Assembly: GCA_030704615.1 (NCBI GenBank)
Contig: CM060734.1
Coordinates: forward strand, 372,001 to 436,000
Direction of reading: 5' to 3'
Length of the DNA: 64,000 nucleotides
From: Takakia lepidozioides
Taxonomy: Eukaryota; Streptophyta; Takakiopsida; Takakiales; Takakiaceae
Under the pieces are notes generated by a model, which did not search any database, was not told where the DNA came from, and worked only from the letters and a program-made list of their open reading frames with translations. Each line of letters starts with the position of its first letter. Positions within the stretch are counted from its first letter, which is position 1. Positions 44,262 to 54,013 of the stretch are shown here, piece after piece. The position numbers were made by a program, and so were the translations under genes.

Positions 44262-44840
44262 TCTACACCACCACACATTCTAAGCATACAATCCTAGAAA
44301 ACTATGCCACAATGATAAGAGATAAGAAATGAGAGAAGTGGAAGACAATGAAAGCTCTCTAAGCATGAAGCAATCACACTAAGAACAAGCCTTAGTCCTT
44401 CCAATTGAAATCCACTCTATCACATAAACTAAGTCAAGTCAAGGGCACCTTTGCTTAAGGAATTCACCCTACAAAGCCCTCAACACACTCCCTCTCAATA
44501 CCTAGAGCTATGGAGGTGAGAGAGGCTCATGAAGGCTCAACTACAAGAAGATGAGCCCTCCTCAACCCTCACAAGGAGAAAACCCATCCCTATGTCCCAA
44601 GTGAGGCTTGACACCTCACTTGGCATATGAGACCAAATGAAGTCCTAACACACAAAATATAAATATAAATATCTAAAATGTCCTAGTTAACTAGAAGTAG
44701 GTAATTCTGGTTAACCATGACTAAAACCATGACAGCTGTCGTGCACCTAAGCATCGTGCCACAACATACATCGTTGTCCACCACACATTCTAAGCATACA
44801 ATCCTAGAAAGTTATACCACAATCGCCCCCTAGCTGGTGA
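44262..44840 (-). mobile_element. 3' LTR-like segment of the DNMT retroelement
   Basis: On the minus strand a purine tract (AGCTAGGGGGCGA, about 44824-44836) is followed at 44821 by TGTGGTATAAC..TCTAGGATTGTATGC. The same start recurs at 44311 (TGTGGCATAG..), so 44312-44821 is about 510 bp long with a truncated second start behind it. Internal features (GAGGCTCAAC..GATGAGCCC, GACAGCTGTCGTGC) are shared with 24640-25305. The position just behind the integrase-PHD ORF fits a 3' LTR, but no second full LTR is present to prove it. Confidence 0.5.
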
Positions 44841-45077
44841 TTAGGTCCCTCTAACACCGGATAGCCGACAAGTATCCATCTCAATAAGATCATCGCTTGG
44901 TCTTCAATCACACAAGTCCCAGCATCTAAAATCGATAGATCAAGAGGCCGGGTGCAAAAGTAGCCCCATCATTAGTCGCCTTCCTACAATCCATGATCTT
45001 CAGTTGAGTATCCATGGCATTGAAGCCCCACTAGCTAGACCTTGGATCACTTGTCAGCCTCACCATTGCCATGCCCA

Positions 45078-45443
45078 CTACCTCTGTCCAAGGCATCGTG
45101 GACACAACCACTCTCCGCTATGAACCTCCTCAAGTGGCGGTGTTAAACATCCCATGTGCCACCCCCTTGAGCATTTATCACACACCAACATGGTTGCGGC
45201 ACCACCAGTATGCCCACATAGCATGCAATGCAATCCTGCAGGTACCACTGCAAGGTTGGGATCTATCCTCCCATCTACATGGAAAAGGTGACATGGCGCA
45301 CAATTGCGCACATGGTCCTTCCATACCATGCCATCCCGTCCCTCCAGAATCAACACTTCTGAAGGCAACACCTCCCTGACCCTTAGAATCACACGTCCGG
45401 CTGTGACATCCAAGGTTGTTGGTGTTGTCTGCTGCAGATACAC
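45078..45443 (-). CDS. Integrase C-terminal domain fused to a PHD finger
   Basis: The open 121 codons start with an SH3-like integrase end (TAGRVILRVREVLPSEVLIL, then EGRDGMVWKDHVRNCAPCH). They finish with a C4HC3 PHD finger at about residues 80-119. This has CMLC, eleven residues, CDKC, then GWH, a Cys three residues later, and after LTPPLEEVHSGEW the pair CPRC. Spacing and the Trp before the last pair match PHD fingers that bind histone H3 tails. The stop is TAG at 45078. In chromoviruses a chromodomain sits here and steers integration, so a PHD may do the same. The frame differs from the integrase core, a frameshift lying near 45500. Confidence 0.8.
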   Translation of the reverse strand: MYLQQTTPTTLDVTAGRVILRVREVLPSEVLILEGRDGMVWKDHVRNCAPCHLFHVDGRIDPNLAVVPAGLHCMLCGHTGGAATMLVCDKCSRGWHMGCLTPPLEEVHSGEWLCPRCLGQR

Positions 45444-45543
45444 ATAGTCCCCAGGGTTGAATCTCCAAACACCCGGTTGATATCCTCCTCCATGTATAGT
45501 GGCTTACCTCAATGTGTCTCGGTGTTGGGCAATAGCAAGGTTC

Positions 45544-46392
45544 TCAAAAGCCAATAGGCACGACTCTCTTGAAATACTCTGTCCGCTGATTACACGCTTG
45601 TGTCCACACATCCGGATCATCAAGGTCGAGGACTACTGCAACCTCCTTGCGAATAGATGCAGGCAAATCTGGCTCTGGGCCGAAGAGAAGAAAGTAAGGT
45701 GAGAACGAGGCAAGTGATGTTTGCTTACTAAACATGTAGCCCATGGCCAACCAAGGTAGCTGAAGGTCCCAATCCCCTAAGTGTCCCTTCTGCAAGCCAT
45801 ACTTGTGCAAGCCTCTCTTGACTATCTGAACAACTCTCTCCGCCAAGCCATCAGCCTCGGGATGATCCCGAGAAGTAGTGCGGTGATCTATCAAGGTTTG
45901 CTCGCACAAAGCCTGAAACTCCCCCAAGAACTCTCTCCCCTGGTCCGTGAGTACCTCGGCTGGAGCACCAAATTGGCTAAGCACTCAATCTAAGAATGCA
46001 TACGCAGCCCCATCACTTGCCTTGTCAGGCAATGCCACCAGTTCAATCCATTTGGAGAAATGTTCCACCATCACCAGTACATACTTGTTATGGCGAATCG
46101 TTAGTGGCAATGGGCCTGCGAAGTCAAGGCTCCAACGATAGCCCAAACCCATAATGGGTAAATGATGCAATTGTGGAGTAGGGGCATTGAAAGAAGCCCG
46201 CACTCTATCACACACCATGTATCTTGCCACTAACTGCTGCACATCCGTGTGCATGCCCCGCCACCAGTACTGCCCTTGCAACAAACTATGAGTGCGCCGC
46301 ACCCCAAAATGTCCCAACTCCTCATGGCATGGCGTACCAATCGCGCTCGTTGTGTTGGATGAGGCACAATCCTCACTTGTCCATCCTCCCAT
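45544..46392 (-). pseudogene. Integrase core with damaged zinc finger
   Basis: The HHCC finger reads HEELGHFGVRRTH, then VARYMVCDRV. The first Cys of the CxxC pair is Tyr, a G-to-A change. The catalytic triad is present as WSLDFAGPLP (D), LTDQGREFLGEF (D) and EADGLAERVVQ (E). An in-frame TGA at 45985 stands between FLD and VLSQFGAPAEV, where CGA fits. The frame ends at 45544 with KRVVPIGF. Confidence 0.8.
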
Positions 46393-46652
46393 ACACGGAG
46401 TAGGTGAGTCCCCTCCTATTTGAACCTCTTGGCTCGTTGTAGGATCCGATCTCTCTCCTTCGCAGTCACACTAGCTACTATCTCTCCGGCACGAAGATAG
46501 GCCAACACTGCTGCATCTTCATGCACATCCTTAGCACCACCAAGCTCCTCACTAATCTCTGGATCGTCATGCACACTATCTCCATGACCAATCCCATGGG
46601 GTGGACCAGCTTGAGCTCATATTGCTAGAATGCACAAAAAGGCAGATGCATG

Positions 46653-47203
46653 TCATCCTGGCACCATCTCCTCGTCCATCTCACCATGCCAACGAGCTCT
46701 TGTACCATCAAGCTCACTTGTGCATGGATTACGACTCAATCCATCCGCATCCCGGTTGACTATACCGGCTCGATGCACCACTTGAAAGTCGTACTTTTGA
46801 AGCATAAGTGCCCACCATGCAAGCTTCCCTATAAGCTTGTCTGACTCCATCAACCACTTCAATGGTTGCTGATCCGTGACAAGGGTGAAGAGATTGCCAT
46901 AGAGATAGCATTTGAAATGTGCCACTGCCCATACTGCAGCTAAACACTCTCCTTCATATGAGCTATACTTTGCCTCAGCATCATTGTTCGAGCAGTAAGC
47001 ATATGCCACTACGAACTCTCTTTCCTCATCATCCACTTGTGTGAGCACTGCTCCAATCCCCAGCATACTCCAATCCGTATGTAGCTGGAAAGGCCGCCCC
47101 CGAATAGGCCACCTCAGAATAGTTGCAAAAGTCAATTGAGCCTTGAGTTCCTCAAAGGCTTCCTCCTGCTCCTCCTCCCACTGCCACTCCTGACCCACCT
47201 TGG
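46653..47203 (-). pseudogene. RNase H domain of the gypsy element
   Basis: The frame contains LHTDWSMLGIGAVLTQ (first Asp), SYEGECLAAVWAV (Glu), FTLVTDQQPLKWLM (Asp) and NRDADGLSRNP (last Asp, in place of NVVADALSR). The order and spacing are typical of Ty3/gypsy. About 260 bp of stop-rich spacer follows before the integrase. Confidence 0.8.
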
Positions 47204-48230
47204 TCAACTTGGTAAGAGCTTTCGCGCAATGCTGCTAAATCCCTTGACAAACTGACGATAGTAGTTTGCCAACCCCATGAAAGCATGAACTCTGCTTACA
47301 TCTATGGGGCGTGGAATGCGTGCAATGGCCTCCACCTTTGTCTGTTGAACACCCAATCCTCCAGGGTATATCATGTGGCCCAAATACTCAATCTGATCGT
47401 GGAAGAACTTGCACTTTCCAGGGTGCAGTTTCAATCCATGCGCCCTCAAGCGCTCAAACACCACCTGAAGGTGTCTCTTATGCTCCTCAACCGTGGCACT
47501 AAAGATGATGATGTTATCAATGTAGCACCAGGCGAAGTCTAGCCCTGCAAGAATCCTATCCATGACCCTCTGAAACTCTGCAGAAGCATTCTTCAACCCA
47601 AATGGTAGGAAGCGCCATTGGTACAAACAATCCTTCCCATGCTGGTCAATCCCCCAGAATGCCGTTTTTTGCATGTCAGCCTCTTTGATTGGCAACTGGT
47701 GATAACCCGATCGTAAGTCCAATGTGCTAAACACCTTTGCATGCCCAATGGCATCAAAGATTTCCTCTGGAGTTGGCATGGCATATCTATCGGACTTAGT
47801 CTGACGGTTCACCGGACGATAGTCCCCACACATCCTTCTTTCTATCCAATTGCCATAGATATCCTTCTTAGCTGGCATCACCGTTGCCGAGGCATACTCC
47901 CCGCCTGACAACTCCACCAATTCAGCTTCAAACAACTCCATAGTCCGTGACTGGATCAATGACCTCTCCATGTCACTATACCTGTGGGGCCTTTGAAAAA
48001 TTGGCGTGTCACTTGCCAAATCAATACAAATCTCCTGGCCCTTCAACCTCCCCAAATCCTTCAAACCAAAGATAAAGCAATTTCTATAAGCCCTTAGAAA
48101 TTGTCGGATCCTCCGTCTCTCTCCTCCGGTGACTATAGGTCCAACATCTGGTTCTTAATTGTCCTCAGTGACTGCAACCTTGGGTACACCAGGCTTGGAG
48201 GTAGGAGACGCATCCTTTGATTGCTAGATA
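47204..48230 (-). pseudogene. Ty3/gypsy reverse transcriptase with YIDN active site
   Basis: Motifs in order are DLGRLKGQEICIDL, PAKKDIYGNWIERRMCGDYR, VFSTLDLRSGYHQLPI, TAFWGI, FLPFGLKNASAEFQRVMD, then CYIDNIIIFS, KCKFFHDQIEYLGH and AFMGLANYYRQF. Gypsy RTs have YIDD or YVDD. Here the second catalytic Asp is Asn (GAC to AAC), which should abolish polymerisation. In-frame TAG (48224) and TAA (near 48164) precede the domain, and a frameshift near 47208 leads into RNase H. Confidence 0.85.
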
Positions 48231-48338
48231 ACAACCTCTTGGGCCTTGTCTGCCCACCCTGACTGTGGCGTAGCCTCCACTTGCTCCGCCATAGCCACCT
48301 TGAAAACATCCTCCGCAAAAGAAACATCCTCAACCTCT

Positions 48339-49541
48339 TCAACAGCCTTGGCCACCTTGGAACTGATCCTCCGTGTATGGCTCTCCCCACTCCTCATATT
48401 GCTCCTTGAGAGATCCAAAGACTATCTCTTTCCGCATCTCATCCCATATCCGCCATGGGTGTTTGTACTCCATGATGCTGTGCTCGGCCCCACTCACTGT
48501 CTCCACCATCCCGGTTGGCAGAGAGGGTACAATATCCAATGGAAGTGCAGAAGTAGCCACCAATGCTTGCAATCTCCGTTGCTCAGCCATGCACAAGCCA
48601 ATGACCCATGTCAAGCAATTGAGATCCATTGCCTGACCCAACACCTGGCGTCGTGATGCCTCTAACAGAGCTGACACAGCTGTAGTGCCCGTGGCAAACC
48701 CCATTGCCCGCTCTCGCTCATCCGCACTAGGCTCCACCAATTGCTGTAGCGCATTGTCCCAAATCAACCCTGGACCATTGTCTCAAAAAGCATGAGACGA
48801 GGGAAAACTCATGAGTGTAGGCAAGGCCCCACGTGGCTACCCTAATCGATTGACCACCGCCAAAGGTGGACAGTCATCATGTCGCACCCTTTGTGGTTGC
48901 CTCCCTTGGTCCAAAATGCCCTCAACCGTGAGGTTGGGTGGCCGTTGAATGGAATCGTATGCTCTCTTGAGCAACTCTGGTGGTACAAGATTGGTCCACC
49001 ACAACCTAGGCCTATGTGCCCGTGAACCCATTGCAGCTGCATCTAATAATACAACTGGTCCAATCCAAGACCGCACCTGATGCACACTAGCCATAACCCT
49101 GGCCCGAGAATCCCCCATGAGAGGAACATTCTCCAGGATGTAAGCTGGAGGTTGCACTTGCCTCACCTGCAAGTCATGCAACACTCGTAACATCTCCCAA
49201 AACGAATGCAACCTTGCATCATGCAAGCCATTCCCATGACCTGCGGGAGAGTGTCATTGGCAAGGCCATCCAGCTATCACCAAATCAATTGCATCATGCC
49301 GGCCCAAATCATCCCCTCCCCAGCAAAGTAATGTCTGCTGGCAAGGCCTTTTGGTACCCTTGAATTGCTGAGAAAGGCAGCAACTGAGGATACTGGTGAT
49401 ACACATGAGCAAAGCAACGTGGTGCATAGAAACACGTCGAGCTATCTCATTCTTTTCCACATACAAGTACTTTTGTACTTTAATCCCAGCTTGCAACACT
49501 CCTGCAAGCCCAGTGTTCATGCCTCCAAACAGGTCTAGCAA
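48339..49541 (-). pseudogene. DNMT3-like cytosine-C5 DNA methyltransferase domain in the retroelement
   Basis: The motifs of C5-methyltransferases occur in canonical order. Motif I is LDLFGGMNTGLAGVLQAG, with YLYVEKNEIARRVS after it (SAM binding). Motif IV is IAGWPCQ with the catalytic Cys, followed by HSPAGHGNGL. Motif VI is ILENVPL (ENV). Motif VIII is GSRAHRPRLWWTN, and motifs IX-X are ERERAMGFATGTT and RRQVLGQAMDLN. The YxEKNEIA..VS segment resembles DNMT3 and DRM-like de novo enzymes more than DNMT1. The length is about 400 residues, a full catalytic domain with a target-recognition region (about 48770-48900). In-frame TGA (49254, right after PCQ), TAG (48837) and TGA (48783) break it. 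The frame continues from the protease and ends before RT. The parent enzyme presumably methylated element or host DNA. Confidence 0.85.
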
Positions 49542-49565
49542 ACAAATCCCTGAGTTAGGTGGTTG

Positions 49566-50693
49566 CTAGGTAATGGGCACCGTGTCCAAAGAAGCTAACT
49601 GAGGAGGTCCAGGTGATGTCACTGAACTCCCCTCACTCATCAATGGAAAGGCCTCCTGCCATGCTTGGTGCACACTCTCGCCTGCTACTTGCTGTAAATT
49701 CCCAACCGTACCCCACAGTGGAATATGCACAGGCACATGAGGAAGCAACTCAGCCTTGTATGCCAGTTGCTTGTCCTCATCAGATGGTGGCCTATCATCT
49801 GCATGGCTATTGCCCTCCAAGAGCTCACCACCCCAAGCCACCACCCCTGAGAATGCAGCCAATGTGGGCATCATGTTCCTATGATCCACCGCTACATTCC
49901 CAATAAACCACACTGGGAGCAGTGCACGTCGGCCATTACCTGACTGCCACTTCGGCCTATAGGATGTCGTTTCCTCCCAAAAGTTCAAAGTAAATCCCAT
50001 GGGGTATAACACAGCCCCACCAACAAGCACATCATATGACATCGCATCTATAACAATGGCTTTAGCTCTCATGACTGAGCCGTCCATAGGATGATCCGGC
50101 TACAATCGAATAAAGAGCTCATGGCGTGTAATCCTTCGCGCCTTCTCTGAACCACCCAAAGATGTTTAAATTTGGAAAGGGCAAGGCTCCAAATCCACCT
50201 CTGTAAGGCCCAAGCCTATAATTGCTGCCCTCCCCAACATCAATGGTTGTGCTCCCGAGTCCAACAAGACCCCTAGTGGCCTATGCCTCCTCCCGGTTGG
50301 GCCATCCAACTGAAACACTCCATCTTGATTGTCCACCAGGACTACTCGAAGAGTCACCATGCTGCGCTCAATGGCTGGTCTAGCTGGCAACTCTTGCAAC
50401 CTTGCAGCTGCCGCTTGCCATGGCGCAGCTGTGGCTGACTTCACCCTCGAATCCAAAGCAACCATAGACTGCAGCTTATCTGCTATCTCCGCAGATAGTG
50501 CCGATACATCACCACTCTCACAGAGTCTAGCTGCTAATCTGAACACAGCAGCTGGCCGAATCCCTAGCATTGCAATGGTCATTGCAGAAAACAATGGAGT
50601 TTGGCAAACAGCCGTAGCCGCCCCCAACAATGTACTGGCTGCACCTTGCTTTGCAGCACCACCCACTAACATTTCCTGAGCCACACCTGCTCT
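49566..50693 (-). pseudogene. Retropepsin-like aspartic protease region
   Basis: The frame reads VFQLDGPTGRRHRPLGVLLD and on to the active-site triplet DSG in LLDSGAQPLMLG. About 60 residues later comes YDVLVGGAVLYPMGFTLNFW, which fits the hydrophobic flap and C-terminal strands of retroviral-type proteases. A TAA at about 50166 lies between these parts and a TAG at 49566 before the methyltransferase, both in frame. A long Ala-rich region precedes the protease (50690-50400). Confidence 0.65.
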
Positions 50694-51315
50694 CCCCAAT
50701 GACACTCGTGGCTCTATCTCTGACACACTTGGATGAGCGGGTGTTGTCGATGGCGTAGTTGGCACTGTCTCAGCCAATGTAAAAGGATTGTGGAAGCATT
50801 GTCTGACGACTTGCTTCCCCCTTTTGTGGATCAAAATCCACATCCGCTCCTCTTGGCTTAGGAGCACACGTTGCTGCTCGAGTGACAGCAACAGCAGAGT
50901 CGAATACATGCAATGGCCCTGCAAGTGCGGCTCCACACATGAAGCCCATACCAATCTGGTCTTCCCTAGGCATAGGAGGTTGTGCAGGTGGGGCTTGAAC
51001 CTCAGGCCTTGGAGCTGGCGCAACATGAGTAGTGGCCATGGCAGCAAGACGTTGCTCTAGCTGGGCAAGTCTATCCACTGGTCATGACCTTGACCCTGAC
51101 CCTGTGCTCCTTGGTTTTGGTTACGACCTCCACCACGACCTCTACCTCCTCTACCTCTCTGGACTACATTGCCTCGTCCTCGGCCACCATTGTTCCCTTG
51201 GAACTGGCCTGGCCGTAGCTCAGGATGCAAGTCATAACAATGGGCCTCCTCATGCCCATACTTTCCACAATGCCCACAGTGTAGTTGTGCAGGCCAGTAG
51301 GCTGGATCTATGATA
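50694..51315 (-). pseudogene. Gag nucleocapsid remnant and linker
   Basis: The knuckle CGHCGKYGHEEAHC (CX2CX4HX4C) is followed by YDLHPELRPGQ and an RGRGG-rich basic tail, then a stop and a frameshift. The next frame starts RLAQLEQRLAAMATTHVAP, a Pro/Ala-rich linker with a short coiled coil. The knuckle is almost identical to that of the gag at 10.05 kb. The capsid part is absent. Confidence 0.7.
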
Positions 51316-54013
51316 TCAGGCCACTATAAGGCCACTATGTGCTAATTCCCCCCCCCACTAGCAAGCCATAGAGGCCTAGGGGAGGGTGGGTTGTATTTTT
51401 TTGTATTGGGGTTTGGGCGGGTAATTTTGCTTGACAGCAGCTGCCCCAAAGTCGCGAGCAGCCCGAGAGGAGCCCGGGTGCTGCGCTTAGAGAGTAGGGA
51501 CTCGATTACTAAAAGCGTGGAGGCAGCTGTGGCCCAGCCACGACGTACGGGAGCGGGGCCCCAGCACTGACCTTAAGTCGTACTGAGATCAAGTACATCA
51601 GCCGCGTGGCTCAGGCGTGAGGCCCTGAAGCGTGCGAGCAGGGTGCGGGTCTTTACCCGCTGGATAACCAAAAGTTGAGACGGACCGGCGGACGCTGGCG
51701 TTAACCGCAGCGGTCCACGGTTTGGACCGCTACGCACGGATCTGCGCCCCGTCATGTGGCGGGGGAGTTTTACGCAGCGGGCAATGTGTCTGCAAATTCC
51801 CTTAAAGGGAGATTCTTACCTTTAGCTATTAGATTCAATTTATACCCCTCTAAGGGTTAAGAGCCATTATCTAAGGCGCCAGTGGTAGATAAAATCTAGG
51901 ATTTTGGGAGGACGTAGCCTTGGAGGGGAACGTTCTTATGACTCCAAGAGAGAGCCAAGCGGGCCTGTGAGCAGTGAGCTAGAGGCGGAGACCTCGAGAG
52001 ACAAGGGAGGAGAGAAAATACTCTATCCTAAAAACTCGGCTACAGTGCGCCTTTCTGTCAGAGCCCAAGGTAGAGGATGACTTTTTCCACGGAGGGAAAG
52101 CGCACCAGCGCCTTAAAATAATGTAAAGGGGTGAAATCTGGCTTGGACCCACCAGTGGTTATTTTATTATTTACGCATGCATGTTCTGGACTAACGAATG
52201 TAGTGGCAGGGATGAGCTCTCAGCGAGATTCATTCATCCGATAGGGCCGCGGCAGTTACCCGCGGCAGGGAACGGTTCCCGGGTGTTCCTCGGTTCTCAT
52301 TGGGTTCCCACAGGGTTCCCAATGGCATCTTTAGGCGCCAAGGATATCTTTGGATTCCCCACATGATTTCCCACAGGGGAGGTATTTTTCCTGATTTTCT
52401 TAATTTCTTTTATTTTCCAGCATTTCTGATTTGCGAAATTGCTTAAATAGGATAGATGCACGTGGTGCTCGTTATAGCCTGCAGGGCGTTGATTAAACTG
52501 ATTGAACTTGTTGAGTTGAAGGGCTTAGAACCACCTTATTGAATTGAGTGAACCTATTGGATGACGATAGGCATTTTGGCCACTCATTTGTTAACACAAA
52601 GTATTTAGGCACTGGGGTAGAAAGCGTTGGCCCTTCCATTTAGAGGTGACTTGAACTTAAGCCCTCGGCGAAGGAGGGGCATTGGGAGAGGACGATTTTC
52701 CCTCTTCTCCCTAGGCTCGGCAGGTGCCTTGTGAAGGGATTAAAACATGTCCCGGCTATAGGCGGCTCGGGGGCCTAGGTGGTAGGAATTAGACAATAAA
52801 ACACAAAGACTTGGAAGGCAGTTACTGAGTAGATTGTAGGATACCGTAGGACTTAGAAACGCAAACTCGCCCTGTGAAGAGGAGTACGTGATTTCTCTTT
52901 GCCGGTAGGACTTAGATAGTGATCATAGCCACCATGTACGACCACGGACCCCCTGCACTAACCGCAGTCGGGTAGGCGGTTCAGTGAGCCCAACCTACAC
53001 CGCAACTTACCTCGGCCAACTGTGCTTCTGTGATTTGCTACAGCCTAGCCGATCCATTGTAGATTGTGGAGTGCATCTGGTGCGGGGCTGCGCATGGTAC
53101 TATCTACTCCATGTCACTATGGTCTGTTTATAGGCGTGGTGATAAATATAAACAGAGTTTTCTTGTTCTACACACGACTAGCGACAAAGTCAAGGAGTAG
53201 AACGAAAGAAACGTTAGCGGTAGGCTAGAAGGGAGGGCAGAGCGGAGAGTGGAGTGAATGCCTGCTGCAGCCTATCTATAAGGTAGATTTCCACATCATA
53301 TATGTACACATACGAGGCGACAGATCGATGGCTCATTTAAAAGTACGTTAGATTTCGGAAGTCTTAAATGTAAGAGGCGACGACTTATTCATGGATATCC
53401 TCATACTGAATAGATTGCTCTGCTGCTCACTATTGTACATGTGTATATATGAACTGTTAGATCGGCTTCTGTATGTTTGGCGGAGTTTTGCGATTTACTG
53501 TTCTGCTCCAAGTGTGCATGTCTTATCTAATATACATAGAAAAACCCATTTGTATGAACTAGTGACATTTGTGTGGAGCGCAATTTGCGATACCAGCTTT
53601 TCACTATTAGTTTCATAGATCCCTTATGCAAAGGCCTTTGGAATCACCGTTTTCGACACTGTATATAGTCCAGTGATCTTGAGTAAACATGCTACAGAAG
53701 CCTTCAGCACTTCCGGAGGACTGGTAAGCGAGGCCGCACTAGTTTGATGGTGTGCTTAATACCTTTAGGGGTTTAGGTGCGGCATCGTTGCAGTCTGTGG
53801 CACACGTAAAGCCATGGTATCTTCTGTAGTTCTGTAATTGTACATCTTACCAGGTCTGTTCATCTGTCCTCCGCATGTAATTAATTCTTCTTGTTGGATT
53901 GCAGCAATGAATGCTGCGTGTTGACAAGCGCATCTGGAGTCTAGTAGGGCCAAGGCAAAGCCAAAGGCTTATTGACTCTGGGATTGGCAACCTTGTGTAA
54001 CGACGTCTTCTGA
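51316..54013. other. Long non-genic region
   Basis: I see no gene in this 2.7 kb. Features noted are a C-run near 51350, a 9-bp hairpin AGCGGTCCA..TGGACCGCT at about 51708-51730, a run of GGTTCCC words at 52270-52320, and an AT-rich stretch with ATAAATATAAAC near 53145. A tRNA-like A-box (GTGGCTCAGGCG) at about 51605 lacks a B box. The region may contain an LTR or the promoter of the ankyrin-like ORF. Confidence 0.35.

Larger units (their letters stand above)
45078..51315 (-). mobile_element. Ty3/gypsy retroelement carrying a DNA methyltransferase and a PHD finger
   Basis: The minus strand holds, in order, a Gag zinc knuckle (51.3 kb), protease (50.2 kb), a C5-cytosine methyltransferase (49.5-48.3 kb), RT (48.1-47.2 kb), RNase H (47.2-46.7 kb), integrase (46.4-45.5 kb), and integrase C-terminal domain plus PHD finger (45.4-45.1 kb). 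Protease and methyltransferase are in one frame, interrupted only by stops, so they belonged to one polyprotein. RT before integrase sets the Ty3/gypsy order. The 5' end is lost inside the second Gag knuckle near 51315, next to a C-run. Stops (three TAG, three TGA, two TAA), frameshifts and a changed RT active site make this copy dead. Methyltransferases captured by retrotransposons have been reported in charophytes and dinoflagellates, which fits this genome. Confidence 0.85.

Noticed and set aside
51590-51665. Possible tRNA or tRNA-derived SINE (A-box-like GTGGCTCAGGCG)
   Set aside because: No B box at the right distance and no cloverleaf could be drawn.
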